From positions 1 to 16,188 of the forward strand of contig JAHFGE010000020.1 in NCBI GenBank assembly GCA_023247575.1: a stretch of DNA of 16,188 nucleotides, read 5' to 3'. Positions 1 to 6,679 of this stretch are shown piece after piece. Position 1 is the stretch's first letter. Every line of letters starts with the position of its first letter. Origin of the DNA: Candidatus Omnitrophota bacterium. Lineage in GTDB: Bacteria > Omnitrophota > Gorgyraeia > Zapsychrales > Fredricksoniimonadaceae. The translations under genes were made by a program, and so were the position numbers. Under the pieces are notes generated by a model. That model searched no databases. It saw only the letters and a program-made list of their open reading frames with translations, and had not been told where the DNA came from.

Positions 1-690
1 GTCATTTCAACGCCGCCGACCAATCGCCTCGCCATCGAGACGGAAATTATTCCTTTTGACGAAGAAATCATCGAGGAGGCGATCAACAGAGAGCTGGGCC
101 GCGGCGGCCAGGTTTTTTTCCTGCACAACCGCGTGGATGACATTGAGAGCATCGCAAAAGGCATCAAACGCATGGTCCCACAGGCCAGGGTAGAGGTTGC
201 TCATGGACAAATGAGTGCTCGTTTGTTGGAAGAAATTATGTTAAAATTCCTGCAACAAAAAATCGATGTTTTGGTCTGCACGACCATCATCGAGTCCGGC
301 ATTGATGTCCCTTTAGCGAATTCTTTAATCGTTAATCGGGCGGATACGTTTGGGCTTGCCGATCTTCATCAATTAAGAGGCCGTGTGGGCCGGCTGGATG
401 TGCAGGCCTGGGCGTATTTGATTGTGCCGCCCAAACAGACTTTATCTGAGGTGTCTAGGCAAAGGCTCAAGGCTATTGAAAAACACAGTGATTTGGGGGC
501 GGGATTTCATATTGCCTTTGAAGATTTGCAGATTCGCGGCGCCGGCAACTTATTGGGGGCTCAACAGCATGGGTTTGTATCGGCGGTAGGTTTTGATCTG
601 TATTGCCGTATGCTCAAGGAATCTATTGAACATCTCAAAAAAGAACTGGAGATTAATCATGAGCAAAGGCTGCAAAAAGTGTCGTCATGA
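1..690 (+). CDS. mfd: Transcription-repair coupling factor Mfd, C-terminal part (5' truncated by window edge)
   Basis: The reading frame is open from the first base, so 229 C-terminal residues are visible. Mfd is the superfamily 2 translocase that removes stalled RNA polymerase from DNA lesions and recruits UvrA. Visible parts are the second RecA-like domain, with motif V (TTIIESGIDVP, about residues 97-107) and motif VI (QLRGRVGR), followed by the TRG region (LGAGFHIAFEDLQIRGAGNLLG), which is typical of Mfd and RecG. The opening TPPTNRLAIET and the GGQVFFLHNRV motif favour Mfd over RecG. The protein stops about 25 residues after the GFDLYCRMLKE helix. In E. coli about 150 more residues, the autoinhibitory D7 domain, follow this point. 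No D7-like frame continues downstream because the next gene starts at once with a clear signal peptide. The last 32 bases overlap that gene. Confidence 0.93.
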   Translation, partial: VISTPPTNRLAIETEIIPFDEEIIEEAINRELGRGGQVFFLHNRVDDIESIAKGIKRMVPQARVEVAHGQMSARLLEEIMLKFLQQKIDVLVCTTIIESGIDVPLANSLIVNRADTFGLADLHQLRGRVGRLDVQAWAYLIVPPKQTLSEVSRQRLKAIEKHSDLGAGFHIAFEDLQIRGAGNLLGAQQHGFVSAVGFDLYCRMLKESIEHLKKELEINHEQRLQKVSS

Positions 691-1612
691 CATCATACTT
701 GTATTATTGATGCTCCTGTCATTTCCCACCACAGCCCTAGCTAAGCCTTTGAATGACGCCATTATAGCTATTGTCAATAGCGAGGCCATTACGTTGAAAG
801 ATCTTAAAGATTATATTGCGGGAGTTTACCGACAGTTGAAGGTAGAAAATAGGAGTCCCCAGGAAATCCGGGAAATTATGGCTTCCTATGAAGAAAAAGG
901 GATCGATCAGCTGGTGAATGACAAATTGATTCTGGAGGCGGCTAATGCAAAAGGATTAGAAATCCGGCCTGAAATCGTTGACAAGCGCCTTCAGGAAATT
1001 AAGGACCATTACCCTTCGGAGGACCAATTTCTTGATGTCTTAAACAACCAGGGCATGACAGTTACGGATTTAAAGAACAAGCTTATAAGTCAGTTGAAAG
1101 CCAAATTCATGGTGGATGTGGAAGTCAGGGATAAGATTTTTGTCAATCCCGAAGATGTGACTCAGTATTACAATACCCACGCAGGTGAATTTGAACGCAA
1201 GACCAAATATAATCTGGATTCCATTTACATTTCTTTCGACAAGGGTGAAGAGCAGGCCATGAAGCGTATTAGGCAAGCCCGTGATCAATTGGCCTCCGGA
1301 GGGGATTTTGAAAAAGTCAGCAAGGAATATTCGGAGGCACCTTCTGTCGGTACATTGGAAGAAGGTCAGATGGTGCCCGCCATAGAAAAGGAAGTCTTTA
1401 GTCTGAAACTTGCGGACATATCCCAGCCAGTCAAGGTTGAAGGTGGTGTGTATTTGTTTAAAGTAAGCGGTATTTTGCCAGGCCATAAGGAAACTTTGAA
1501 GGAAGCCAGGGACCATATTTACGGAATACTTTATGACCAGCTGTTTCAGCAGAAATTCAAGGTTTGGATTGATAAATTACGCCAAAAAGCTTATGTCGAA
1601 ATTCGTAGCTGA
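659..1612 (+). CDS. surA: SurA-like periplasmic peptidyl-prolyl isomerase/chaperone
   Basis: Predicted 317-residue secreted foldase. The N-terminus has basic residues, a hydrophobic core (IILVLLMLLSFP) and a likely cut after TALA near residue 28. Next comes a SurA-type N-terminal helical chaperone domain (NDAIIAIVNSEAITLKDL, then a long helical stretch). One parvulin-type rotamase domain follows at about residues 180-275, shown by GDFEKVSKEYSE, GTLEEGQM and FSLKLADISQPVKVEGGVYLFKV. A terminal helix (about 285-310) probably packs back on the N-domain as in SurA. E. coli SurA has two parvulin domains and 428 residues, so this is the one-domain form. I chose the ATG at 659 because a GGAG stands about 7 bases before it and the signal peptide begins there. 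It is probably translated by coupling from mfd. PrsA/PpiC-type assignments are possible alternatives. Confidence 0.88.
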   Translation: MSKGCKKCRHDIILVLLMLLSFPTTALAKPLNDAIIAIVNSEAITLKDLKDYIAGVYRQLKVENRSPQEIREIMASYEEKGIDQLVNDKLILEAANAKGLEIRPEIVDKRLQEIKDHYPSEDQFLDVLNNQGMTVTDLKNKLISQLKAKFMVDVEVRDKIFVNPEDVTQYYNTHAGEFERKTKYNLDSIYISFDKGEEQAMKRIRQARDQLASGGDFEKVSKEYSEAPSVGTLEEGQMVPAIEKEVFSLKLADISQPVKVEGGVYLFKVSGILPGHKETLKEARDHIYGILYDQLFQQKFKVWIDKLRQKAYVEIRS

Positions 1613-1617
1613 TTTAT

Positions 1618-1688
1618 TGTCATCCCCGAATGCCTTTATCGGGGATCCAGAAGTTCTAGATGCCCGACTAAAACGTTCGGGCATGACA
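1618..1688. repeat. 71-bp palindromic element with 13-bp terminal inverted repeats
   Basis: The left end reads TGTCATCCCCGAA (1618-1630). The right end, read on the other strand, is TGTCATGCCCGAA (1676-1688): 12 of 13 bases match. Each end also folds alone: ATCCCCGA at 1622-1629 pairs with 1639-1646, and ATGCCCGA at 1660-1667 pairs with TCGGGCAT at 1677-1684. The two-hairpin layout resembles REP/BIME-type or small MITE-like elements. It fills nearly all of the spacer between surA and pdxA, and its right arm contains the ATG used by pdxA. No transposase is present, so mobility is inferred from shape only. Confidence 0.75.
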
Positions 1689-2579
1689 CATACCAAGTGT
1701 ATTGCCATCACCATGGGAGATCCTCGTGGTATTGGTCCTGAGGTCATCACCAAAGCCCTCCAACAAAGAAATATTTTATCTTTAGGAAAATTTGTTGTTA
1801 TCGGCAGCCGTAAGTTGTTGCGGAACATAAAGGCTGCGGTCATTGATATTTCTTACCGTACGCCGGGGGAAGGTTCTTTGAAATTTTTAGACAAAGGCAT
1901 ACAGTTGATTAAAGAGAAAATAGCAGATGCTTTGGTCACGGCCCCGTTATCGAAAGAAACTGTCAGTGGCTATCACAAAAATTTCCTGGGTCATACGGAA
2001 TATTTGGCCAACAGCTTTTATGTCAAACGTTTCGCTATGATGTTTGTCTCACCCCAGGTGCGTTTATTGCTGGTGACTCGCCATGTTGCTTTGAATAAAG
2101 TTTCTAAGCTCATTACAAAAGGGGCAGTATTTTCAAGTATTGGGCTGATGCAGGAGACTTTACAACAAAGGTTTGGCCTGTCCCGCCCACGGATTGCTGT
2201 GTTGGGCTTAAATCCTCATGCCGGGGAGAAAGGCTTACTTGGCACAGAGGAGATCAAATATATTATACCGGCTATCCACCAAGCCAAACGGCAAGGTATA
2301 AAAGTAGAAGGGCCGTTTCCAGCCGACACTTTTTTTATACAATGGGGACAGTTGCACAACTGTCCCCCATTGTTTGATGGGATTGTAGCCATGTATCACG
2401 ATCAAGGATTGGCCCCTATGAAGGGAATGTATTTTAAAGAATTGGTCAATTTTACCGCAGGGCTGCCCTTTGTACGGACATCTCCTGTTCATGGTACGGC
2501 TTTTGATATTGCTGGCCGTGGCCTGGCCGACCCCTCATCCATGATAGCGGCCATCAAACTGGCTTTTGAGTTAGCATGA
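1683..2579 (+). CDS. pdxA: 4-hydroxythreonine-4-phosphate dehydrogenase (pyridoxal phosphate synthesis)
   Basis: 298 residues. PdxA oxidises 4-phosphohydroxy-L-threonine with NAD in the DXP-dependent vitamin B6 pathway. The family opening ITMGDPRGIGPEV is at residues 9-21, with Arg where Ala is usual. The metal-binding histidines are at H134 (VTRHVAL), H179 (NPHAGE) and H239 (MYHDQG), and the substrate-binding GHTEY is at 103-107. TAGLPFVRTSPVHGTAFDIAGRG near the end is also typical. It is about 30 residues shorter than the 329-residue E. coli enzyme, mostly between the first strand region and the ADALVTAP motif. ATG 1683 is the only start giving a normal N-terminus, but it lies in the stem of a repeat hairpin and has no Shine-Dalgarno. 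An upstream in-frame extension overlaps surA and is unlikely. Residues 220-230 come from a palindrome. The stop overlaps the rsmA start (ATGA). Confidence 0.92.
   Translation: MTHTKCIAITMGDPRGIGPEVITKALQQRNILSLGKFVVIGSRKLLRNIKAAVIDISYRTPGEGSLKFLDKGIQLIKEKIADALVTAPLSKETVSGYHKNFLGHTEYLANSFYVKRFAMMFVSPQVRLLLVTRHVALNKVSKLITKGAVFSSIGLMQETLQQRFGLSRPRIAVLGLNPHAGEKGLLGTEEIKYIIPAIHQAKRQGIKVEGPFPADTFFIQWGQLHNCPPLFDGIVAMYHDQGLAPMKGMYFKELVNFTAGLPFVRTSPVHGTAFDIAGRGLADPSSMIAAIKLAFELA
2340..2372. repeat. In-frame palindrome inside pdxA
   Basis: CAAT plus GGGGACAGTTG (2340-2354) pairs with CAACTGTCCCC plus ATTG (2357-2372). That is 15 pairs with one bulged C at 2368. It encodes residues 220-230 (Q W G Q L H N C P P L), in the loop between the PADTFF motif and the zinc-ligand motif DGIVAMYHDQG. 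In E. coli PdxA that loop has about eight residues; here it has about thirteen. Confidence 0.8.
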
Positions 2580-3379
2580 CCACCTGTCATTATCCTCAAA
2601 AAAGTCTAGGCCAGAGTTTTCTCGTTGATTCTCGAGTACAGCAACGCATCGTAAAAGCTTGCCATTTGCGAAGTTCGGATGTGGTGGTGGAAATCGGCCC
2701 TGGAAAAGCCGCTCTTACCCGACGGATGTTGCCTTTGGTTAAAAAAATTATTGCCATTGAGAAGGATCGGCGATTGGCGGCCTGGCTCAAAGAAGAATTT
2801 CCAGATCCTCATCTGGAAATCATTCAAGGGGATTTTTTAAAATGGGACATGAGTTTTTTGCCCCAAGGGACAATTGTTGTCGGGAACATTCCTTATTATA
2901 TTTCAACTCCCATCATTGAAAAATTATTAGCACACAAAGACAAAATCAGACAGGTATTCTTGACCGTTCAGTTAGAATTTGGTAAGCGTTTAGCCGCTCA
3001 AGCCGGAGGCAAAGATTACGGCTCATTGTCCTGTTTTGTGCAGTATTATGCTGAGGTAGAAATCCTTTTTAAAATTAGCCGGAGCTGTTTTAACCCAAAA
3101 CCGAAAATAGATTCATGTTTTGTGTCATTGACGATGAAATCAACGCCTGGGAGGGCCCACAATGAACCCCAATTATTTCATTTGATCCAGACCGCTTTTA
3201 CCAAACGACGAAAAACAATTGTTAATGCTCTTGAAACGATAGTAGGGAAAGCAGATCTGCGTTCCCTACTTGAGAAATTAGGCATCGACCCCAAATCCCG
3301 TCCAGAAGAATTGAATCTGCAAAATTACATCGATATTGTCAATGCCCTTGGAAATAATCAGGGCATTGATACCGAGTAA
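2576..3379 (+). CDS. rsmA: 16S rRNA dimethyladenosine transferase RsmA/KsgA
   Basis: 267 residues, near the usual length. KsgA dimethylates the two adjacent adenosines in helix 45 of 16S rRNA during late 30S assembly. SAM-binding features are present: the N-terminal GQSFLVD (residues 12-18), motif I EIGPGKAALT (39-48), the acidic motif II IAIEKD (59-64), IIQGDFLK (82-89), and the catalytic motif IV NIPYYIS (104-110), the NLPYxIS signature. The C-terminal helical domain has the typical FNPKPKIDSCFV and FTKRRKTIVNAL. The start ATG overlaps the pdxA stop, so the two are translationally coupled; pdxA-ksgA adjacency is common in bacteria. Three palindromes lie in the gene, the strongest at 3241-3270 in the linker before LGIDPKSRPEEL. 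Confidence 0.95.
   Translation: MTTCHYPQKSLGQSFLVDSRVQQRIVKACHLRSSDVVVEIGPGKAALTRRMLPLVKKIIAIEKDRRLAAWLKEEFPDPHLEIIQGDFLKWDMSFLPQGTIVVGNIPYYISTPIIEKLLAHKDKIRQVFLTVQLEFGKRLAAQAGGKDYGSLSCFVQYYAEVEILFKISRSCFNPKPKIDSCFVSLTMKSTPGRAHNEPQLFHLIQTAFTKRRKTIVNALETIVGKADLRSLLEKLGIDPKSRPEELNLQNYIDIVNALGNNQGIDTE
2797..2820. repeat. Perfect 10-pair hairpin inside rsmA
   Basis: ATTTCCAGAT (2797-2806) pairs with ATCTGGAAAT (2811-2820) around a CCTC loop. It encodes EFPDPHLEI just before the conserved IIQGD motif. The protein here looks ordinary for the family, so this may be chance. Confidence 0.35.
3241..3270. repeat. 30-base near-perfect palindrome inside rsmA
   Basis: AGTAGGGAA at 3241-3249 pairs with TTCCCTACT at 3262-3270. 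The core GCAGATCTGC (3251-3260) is self-complementary. Fourteen of fifteen pairs match, with a single A/G mismatch at 3250/3261. It is read in frame through about residues 222-232, in the poorly conserved linker of the C-terminal helical domain. Confidence 0.7.
3339..3369. repeat. Hairpin at the 3' end of rsmA
   Basis: TCAATGCCCT (3339-3348) pairs perfectly with AGGGCATTGA (3360-3369) across an 11-base loop. It lies in the last codons of rsmA. There is no T-run directly after it, so a classical intrinsic terminator is not supported, though it may stabilise the mRNA end. Position and arm strength fit the other palindromes in this window. Confidence 0.45.
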
Positions 3380-3400
3380 CAGAAATACTTTTCATTTTGC

Positions 3401-3427
3401 TTGAAAGCAGTGGAATTTTGCTATAAT
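3401..3427 (+). promoter_or_regulatory. Extended -10 promoter for the gatCAB operon
   Basis: A perfect TATAAT at 3422-3427 is preceded by TG plus one base (3419-3421), an extended -10. TTGAAA at 3401-3406 is only 15 bases upstream, so the -35 is suboptimal and the extended -10 may carry the activity. Transcription would begin near 3434, leaving a leader of about 65 bases before gatC. No strong Shine-Dalgarno precedes gatC. Confidence 0.6.
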
Positions 3428-3498
3428 CAAGACATTCCCAGATCCTGTTAATTCACTTCTTGTCCTCATCTATTTTTGATGATACTATTTAAACTTCT

Positions 3499-3783
3499 AT
3501 GATTACTAAAAAAGACGTTCAATACATCGCTGCTTTAGCCAGGGTTGATCTGCCTGAGGACAAATTAGAAGGGCTGACCAAGAATCTGACAGACATTGTC
3601 GGATATGTTAAACAATTACAGAAACTGGATTTAAAGGATATTAAACCTACCAGCCATGCCGTGCCTTTGACAGATGCTTTACGCAAAGATATTGTCAAGC
3701 CTTCGTTATCTAATGCCCAAGCCTTATCCTTAGCGCCCCAGGCCAAGGATGGTTGTTTTAAGGTACCATTGGTTATTGAATGA
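3499..3783 (+). CDS. gatC: Asp/Glu-tRNA amidotransferase subunit C
   Basis: 94 residues, a normal size for GatC, the small subunit that clasps the GatA/GatB interface of the tRNA-dependent amidotransferase. The family pattern is clear: an N-terminal helix starting ITKKDVQYIAALARVDLPED, then LTDIVGYVKQLQKLDLKDIKPTSHAVPL, and a C-terminal extended tail ending DGCFKVPLVIE. It is first in a gatC-gatA-gatB run behind a good promoter. Its stop codon overlaps the gatA start as ATGA, so the subunits are probably made in equal amounts. The sequence immediately before the ATG is AT-rich with no evident Shine-Dalgarno. Confidence 0.95.
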   Translation: MITKKDVQYIAALARVDLPEDKLEGLTKNLTDIVGYVKQLQKLDLKDIKPTSHAVPLTDALRKDIVKPSLSNAQALSLAPQAKDGCFKVPLVIE

Positions 3784-5243
3784 AACTACACAGTTTAACC
3801 GCCCATCAAATTATAGACCTTTATAGAGAAAAAAAGACTTCGCCTCAAGAGGTCTTTAAGGATGTTTTATCCCGCATTAATGCGCTGGATTCTCGGGTGC
3901 ATGCGTATGCGCGCCTATATAGAGACGCCCCTACGTCTTGCTGTCACAAGACAGCAGTAGGGGTCGTCTCTACCCAAGGTAATTACCCTATTCCCATTGC
4001 CATTAAAGACAATATGTGTACCCAAGGGGAAGAGATCACTTGCTCTTCGAGAATTCTCAAAGGTTTTTATTCGCCCTATGATGCCCATGTAGTCAAGAAA
4101 ATTAAACAAAGCGGTGGGATGATTCTCGGATTTGCCAATATGGATGAGTTTGCTTTTGGTTCTTCCACCGAAAATTCCTGTTATGGGCCTACGTATAATC
4201 CGTGGGATCTCTCGCGTGTACCCGGTGGCTCCAGCGGCGGATCAGCGGCCAGTGTGGCAGCGGATGAGGCGATTTGGGCTTTGGGTTCGGATACCGGCGG
4301 CTCCATACGCCAGCCTGCTTGCTTTTGCGGCATCGTCGGCCTCAAACCAACCTACGGACGGGTGTCCCGTTACGGCTTAGTCGCTTTTGCCTCTAGCCTT
4401 GATCAAATTGGGCCGCTGACTAAAGATGTAACCGACTCGGCTTTATTGATGAATATTATCGCCGGCTACGATGAGCGGGATTCCACTAGCGTCAATGAAC
4501 CTGTGCCGGATTACACCAAGGCGTTAGTTAACGATATCCACGGTATTAAAGTAGGCGTGCCACAGGAGGCCTTTGGCCAGGGATTGGATCCTCAAGTACG
4601 AAAAGCGATTGAGGCGACGATGAATCAGTTAAAGAAATTAGGAGCTAACGTTAAAAAGATTTCTTTGCCGCATACACCTTATGCCGTGGCGGCCTATTAC
4701 ATTGTGGCGACCGCCGAGGCCAGTTCAAATTTGGCCAGATTCGATGGGGTCCGTTATGGCTGGCGTCAGTCACCGACCGACGTTCGTAAAAATGCTTTGA
4801 TTGATATGTATGAAGAAACCCGTGCGAAGGGTTTTGGTGATGAGGCCAAGCGCCGCATCATGCTGGGGACTTATGTATTGTCATCAGGTTATTATGATGC
4901 GTATTATTTGCGGGGACAAAAGGTGCGCACCCTCATTAAGCAGGATTTGGACAATGCTTTTAAAGACTACGATGTCATTCTGACACCAACGGCGCCCACC
5001 ACGGCTTTTAAAATAGGGGAGAAAACCTTTGATCCTTTAAGTATGTATTTGTCGGATATTTACACCATTCCAGCCAACTTGGCAGGTATTCCGGCGATTT
5101 CCATTCCTTGCGGATTTTCTGCGCAGGGAATGCCTATCGGAATGCAATTGATGGCTAAAGCTTTTGATGAAGAGATGCTGTTGCGGGTTGCATTTACTTA
5201 CGAACAAAATACAGAGTGGCATACTAAAAAACCAAATTTATGA
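3780..5243 (+). CDS. gatA: Asp/Glu-tRNA amidotransferase subunit A (amidase)
   Basis: 487 residues. GatA is the amidase-signature subunit that releases ammonia from glutamine for transfer onto Glu-tRNA(Gln) or Asp-tRNA(Asn). The Ser-cisSer-Lys triad is K76 (IAIKDN), S151 (PGGSSGGSA) and S175 (SDTGGSIRQPA), with the same spacing as S. aureus K79/S154/S178. The region between the N-terminal helices and K76 is normally a charged helix and linker. Here it reads YRDAPTSCCHKTAVGVVST (residues 47-65) and is encoded entirely by a large palindrome. Overall length is unchanged, so the palindrome replaced native sequence rather than simply adding to it. The gene overlaps gatC and gatB by ATGA at both ends. 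Together with gatB it suggests that glutaminyl- and/or asparaginyl-tRNA is made indirectly. Confidence 0.96.
   Translation: MKLHSLTAHQIIDLYREKKTSPQEVFKDVLSRINALDSRVHAYARLYRDAPTSCCHKTAVGVVSTQGNYPIPIAIKDNMCTQGEEITCSSRILKGFYSPYDAHVVKKIKQSGGMILGFANMDEFAFGSSTENSCYGPTYNPWDLSRVPGGSSGGSAASVAADEAIWALGSDTGGSIRQPACFCGIVGLKPTYGRVSRYGLVAFASSLDQIGPLTKDVTDSALLMNIIAGYDERDSTSVNEPVPDYTKALVNDIHGIKVGVPQEAFGQGLDPQVRKAIEATMNQLKKLGANVKKISLPHTPYAVAAYYIVATAEASSNLARFDGVRYGWRQSPTDVRKNALIDMYEETRAKGFGDEAKRRIMLGTYVLSSGYYDAYYLRGQKVRTLIKQDLDNAFKDYDVILTPTAPTTAFKIGEKTFDPLSMYLSDIYTIPANLAGIPAISIPCGFSAQGMPIGMQLMAKAFDEEMLLRVAFTYEQNTEWHTKKPNL
3920..3972. repeat. Large in-frame palindrome inside gatA
   Basis: Three nested arms pair perfectly: TAGAGACG (3920-3927) with CGTCTCTA (3965-3972), CCCCTAC (3928-3934) with GTAGGGG (3957-3963), and TGCTGTC (3939-3945) with GACAGCA (3950-3956). 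The loop is ACAA, with a four-base bulge (3935-3938) and one extra T (3964). This gives 22 pairs in 53 bases. The outer TAGAGACG arm recurs in inverted orientation at 10066-10073, where an intergenic repeat ends GCGTCTCTAC. It is translated in frame through GatA residues 47-65. Confidence 0.85.
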
Positions 5244-6679
5244 CCCAACAATTCGAAACCGTCATAGGATTGGAAGTCCATCTGCAATTGTCGACTAAAG
5301 CCAAAATATTTTGTGGATGTGCCAATGTGTTTGGCTCACCTCCCAACACTAATGTTTGTCCGGTGTGTTTAGGATTACCGGGAACTTTACCAGTTTTAAA
5401 TAACCAGGCTCTTTTATACGCTATTAAAGTGGGGCTTGCCTTGAACGCTGAAATTAATCCGTTTATTAAATTCGACCGTAAAAATTATTATTATCCCGAC
5501 TTGCCTAAAGGATATCAGATTTCCCAATACGATTTACCAGTGGCCAAAGATGGCTTTGTGATGATCAAAAACGAGCAAGGGCCCAAACGTGTCGGCATCA
5601 AACGGGCTCATTTGGAAGAGGACGCCGGTAAACTCATGCATGACAATACAGGCAATTGCTCCTTGGTCGACTACAATCGTACGGGGACACCCCTCATTGA
5701 AATCGTTACTGAGCCGGATTTACGTTCCCCGCAGGAAGCTTACGATTACCTTAATATTTTAAAACTAATTTTGCAGTACCTGGAGGTTTCTGATTGCGAT
5801 ATGGAAAAGGGAAGCTTACGTTGTGATGCCAATGTTTCCATACGTCCGGTTGGTCAAAAAGAATTTGGCACCAAGACTGAACTCAAGAATATGAATTCTT
5901 TCCGCTCCGTCAAGTCAGCCTTGGAATATGAAGTTGGGCGGCATCAACAAGTCATTTTATCCGGCGGCAAAATTATGCAGGAGACTTTACTGTGGGATGA
6001 TGAAAAAGGTGTGACGGCGGGCATGCGCTCTAAAGAACAAGCCCACGATTATCGTTATTTTCCTGACCCTGATTTAGTCCCCTTTACCATTGATGATAAG
6101 ATCATTGATCAGGTCAGGGCGGAATTACCGGAATTGCCTCAGGCCAAATTAGAACGTTTGATCAAGCAATACGACTTAAGTGAATATGACGCCGGCGTTC
6201 TGATTATGGATAAGGCGGTGGCTTATTTCTTTGAACAATGCTGCGAAAAGTATCATCAGCCTAAAAAAATTGCCAATTGGCTTAACGGTGCTGTTCTCAA
6301 AGAGATGAATGAGCGAAAAACCAGCCTCGGCAATTTAAAATTAACTCCAGCTCATTTGATTGAATTGATTCAAGCCGTGGAAGATGGAGTCGTTAGTAAT
6401 CTGGCGGGTAAGGAAGTGTTGACAGACATGCTGGATTCTGGTTACAGTGCCGGTACAATTGTTTCCCAGAAGGGCTTGGCTCAGGTTTCGGATGATTCGT
6501 CGCTTATGGCTATCGTGGAAGAAATTATCCATCAAAATCCAACGGTGGTGGAACAAATTAAACAGGGCAAACCCTCTGCGACCGGCTTTTTAGTCGGTCA
6601 AGCTATGAAAAAAAGCGGTGGCAAGGCTAACCCTAAAAAACTTAATGAACTGATTACAAGGAGGATTTCCAATGCCTAA
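5240..6679 (+). CDS. gatB: Asp/Glu-tRNA amidotransferase subunit B
   Basis: 479 residues, full length for GatB (about 475). This subunit binds the misacylated tRNA, phosphorylates the side chain with ATP and receives ammonia from GatA. The N-terminal cradle domain shows ETVIGLEVHLQLSTKAKIFC, a CxC...CxxC cluster (C25, C27, C40, C43) consistent with the metal site seen in GatB, the DRKNYYYPDLPKGYQISQYD motif, and HLEEDAGKL. These are followed by SLRCDANVSIRP and KTELKNMNSFRSV. The C-terminal helical plus YqeY-like tail domain ends with GFLVGQAMKKSGGKANPKKLNELI. The start overlaps the gatA stop by ATGA. Its last bases hold the Shine-Dalgarno of the next gene. Confidence 0.97.
   Translation: MTQQFETVIGLEVHLQLSTKAKIFCGCANVFGSPPNTNVCPVCLGLPGTLPVLNNQALLYAIKVGLALNAEINPFIKFDRKNYYYPDLPKGYQISQYDLPVAKDGFVMIKNEQGPKRVGIKRAHLEEDAGKLMHDNTGNCSLVDYNRTGTPLIEIVTEPDLRSPQEAYDYLNILKLILQYLEVSDCDMEKGSLRCDANVSIRPVGQKEFGTKTELKNMNSFRSVKSALEYEVGRHQQVILSGGKIMQETLLWDDEKGVTAGMRSKEQAHDYRYFPDPDLVPFTIDDKIIDQVRAELPELPQAKLERLIKQYDLSEYDAGVLIMDKAVAYFFEQCCEKYHQPKKIANWLNGAVLKEMNERKTSLGNLKLTPAHLIELIQAVEDGVVSNLAGKEVLTDMLDSGYSAGTIVSQKGLAQVSDDSSLMAIVEEIIHQNPTVVEQIKQGKPSATGFLVGQAMKKSGGKANPKKLNELITRRISNA

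Noticed and set aside
691..1100. A frameshifted D7 domain of Mfd downstream
   Set aside because: The sequence at once encodes a signal peptide and a SurA N-domain in another frame, with its own Shine-Dalgarno; no D7-like residues appear in any frame.
1070..1516. 148-codon reverse-strand frame inside the surA-like gene
   Set aside because: The forward frame has a full family match with a signal peptide and parvulin domain; the reverse product matches nothing I recognise.
1533..1682. N-terminal extension of PdxA starting inside surA
   Set aside because: PdxA proteins begin just before the ITMGDP motif. The extension would translate the repeat element and overlap surA by 80 bases.
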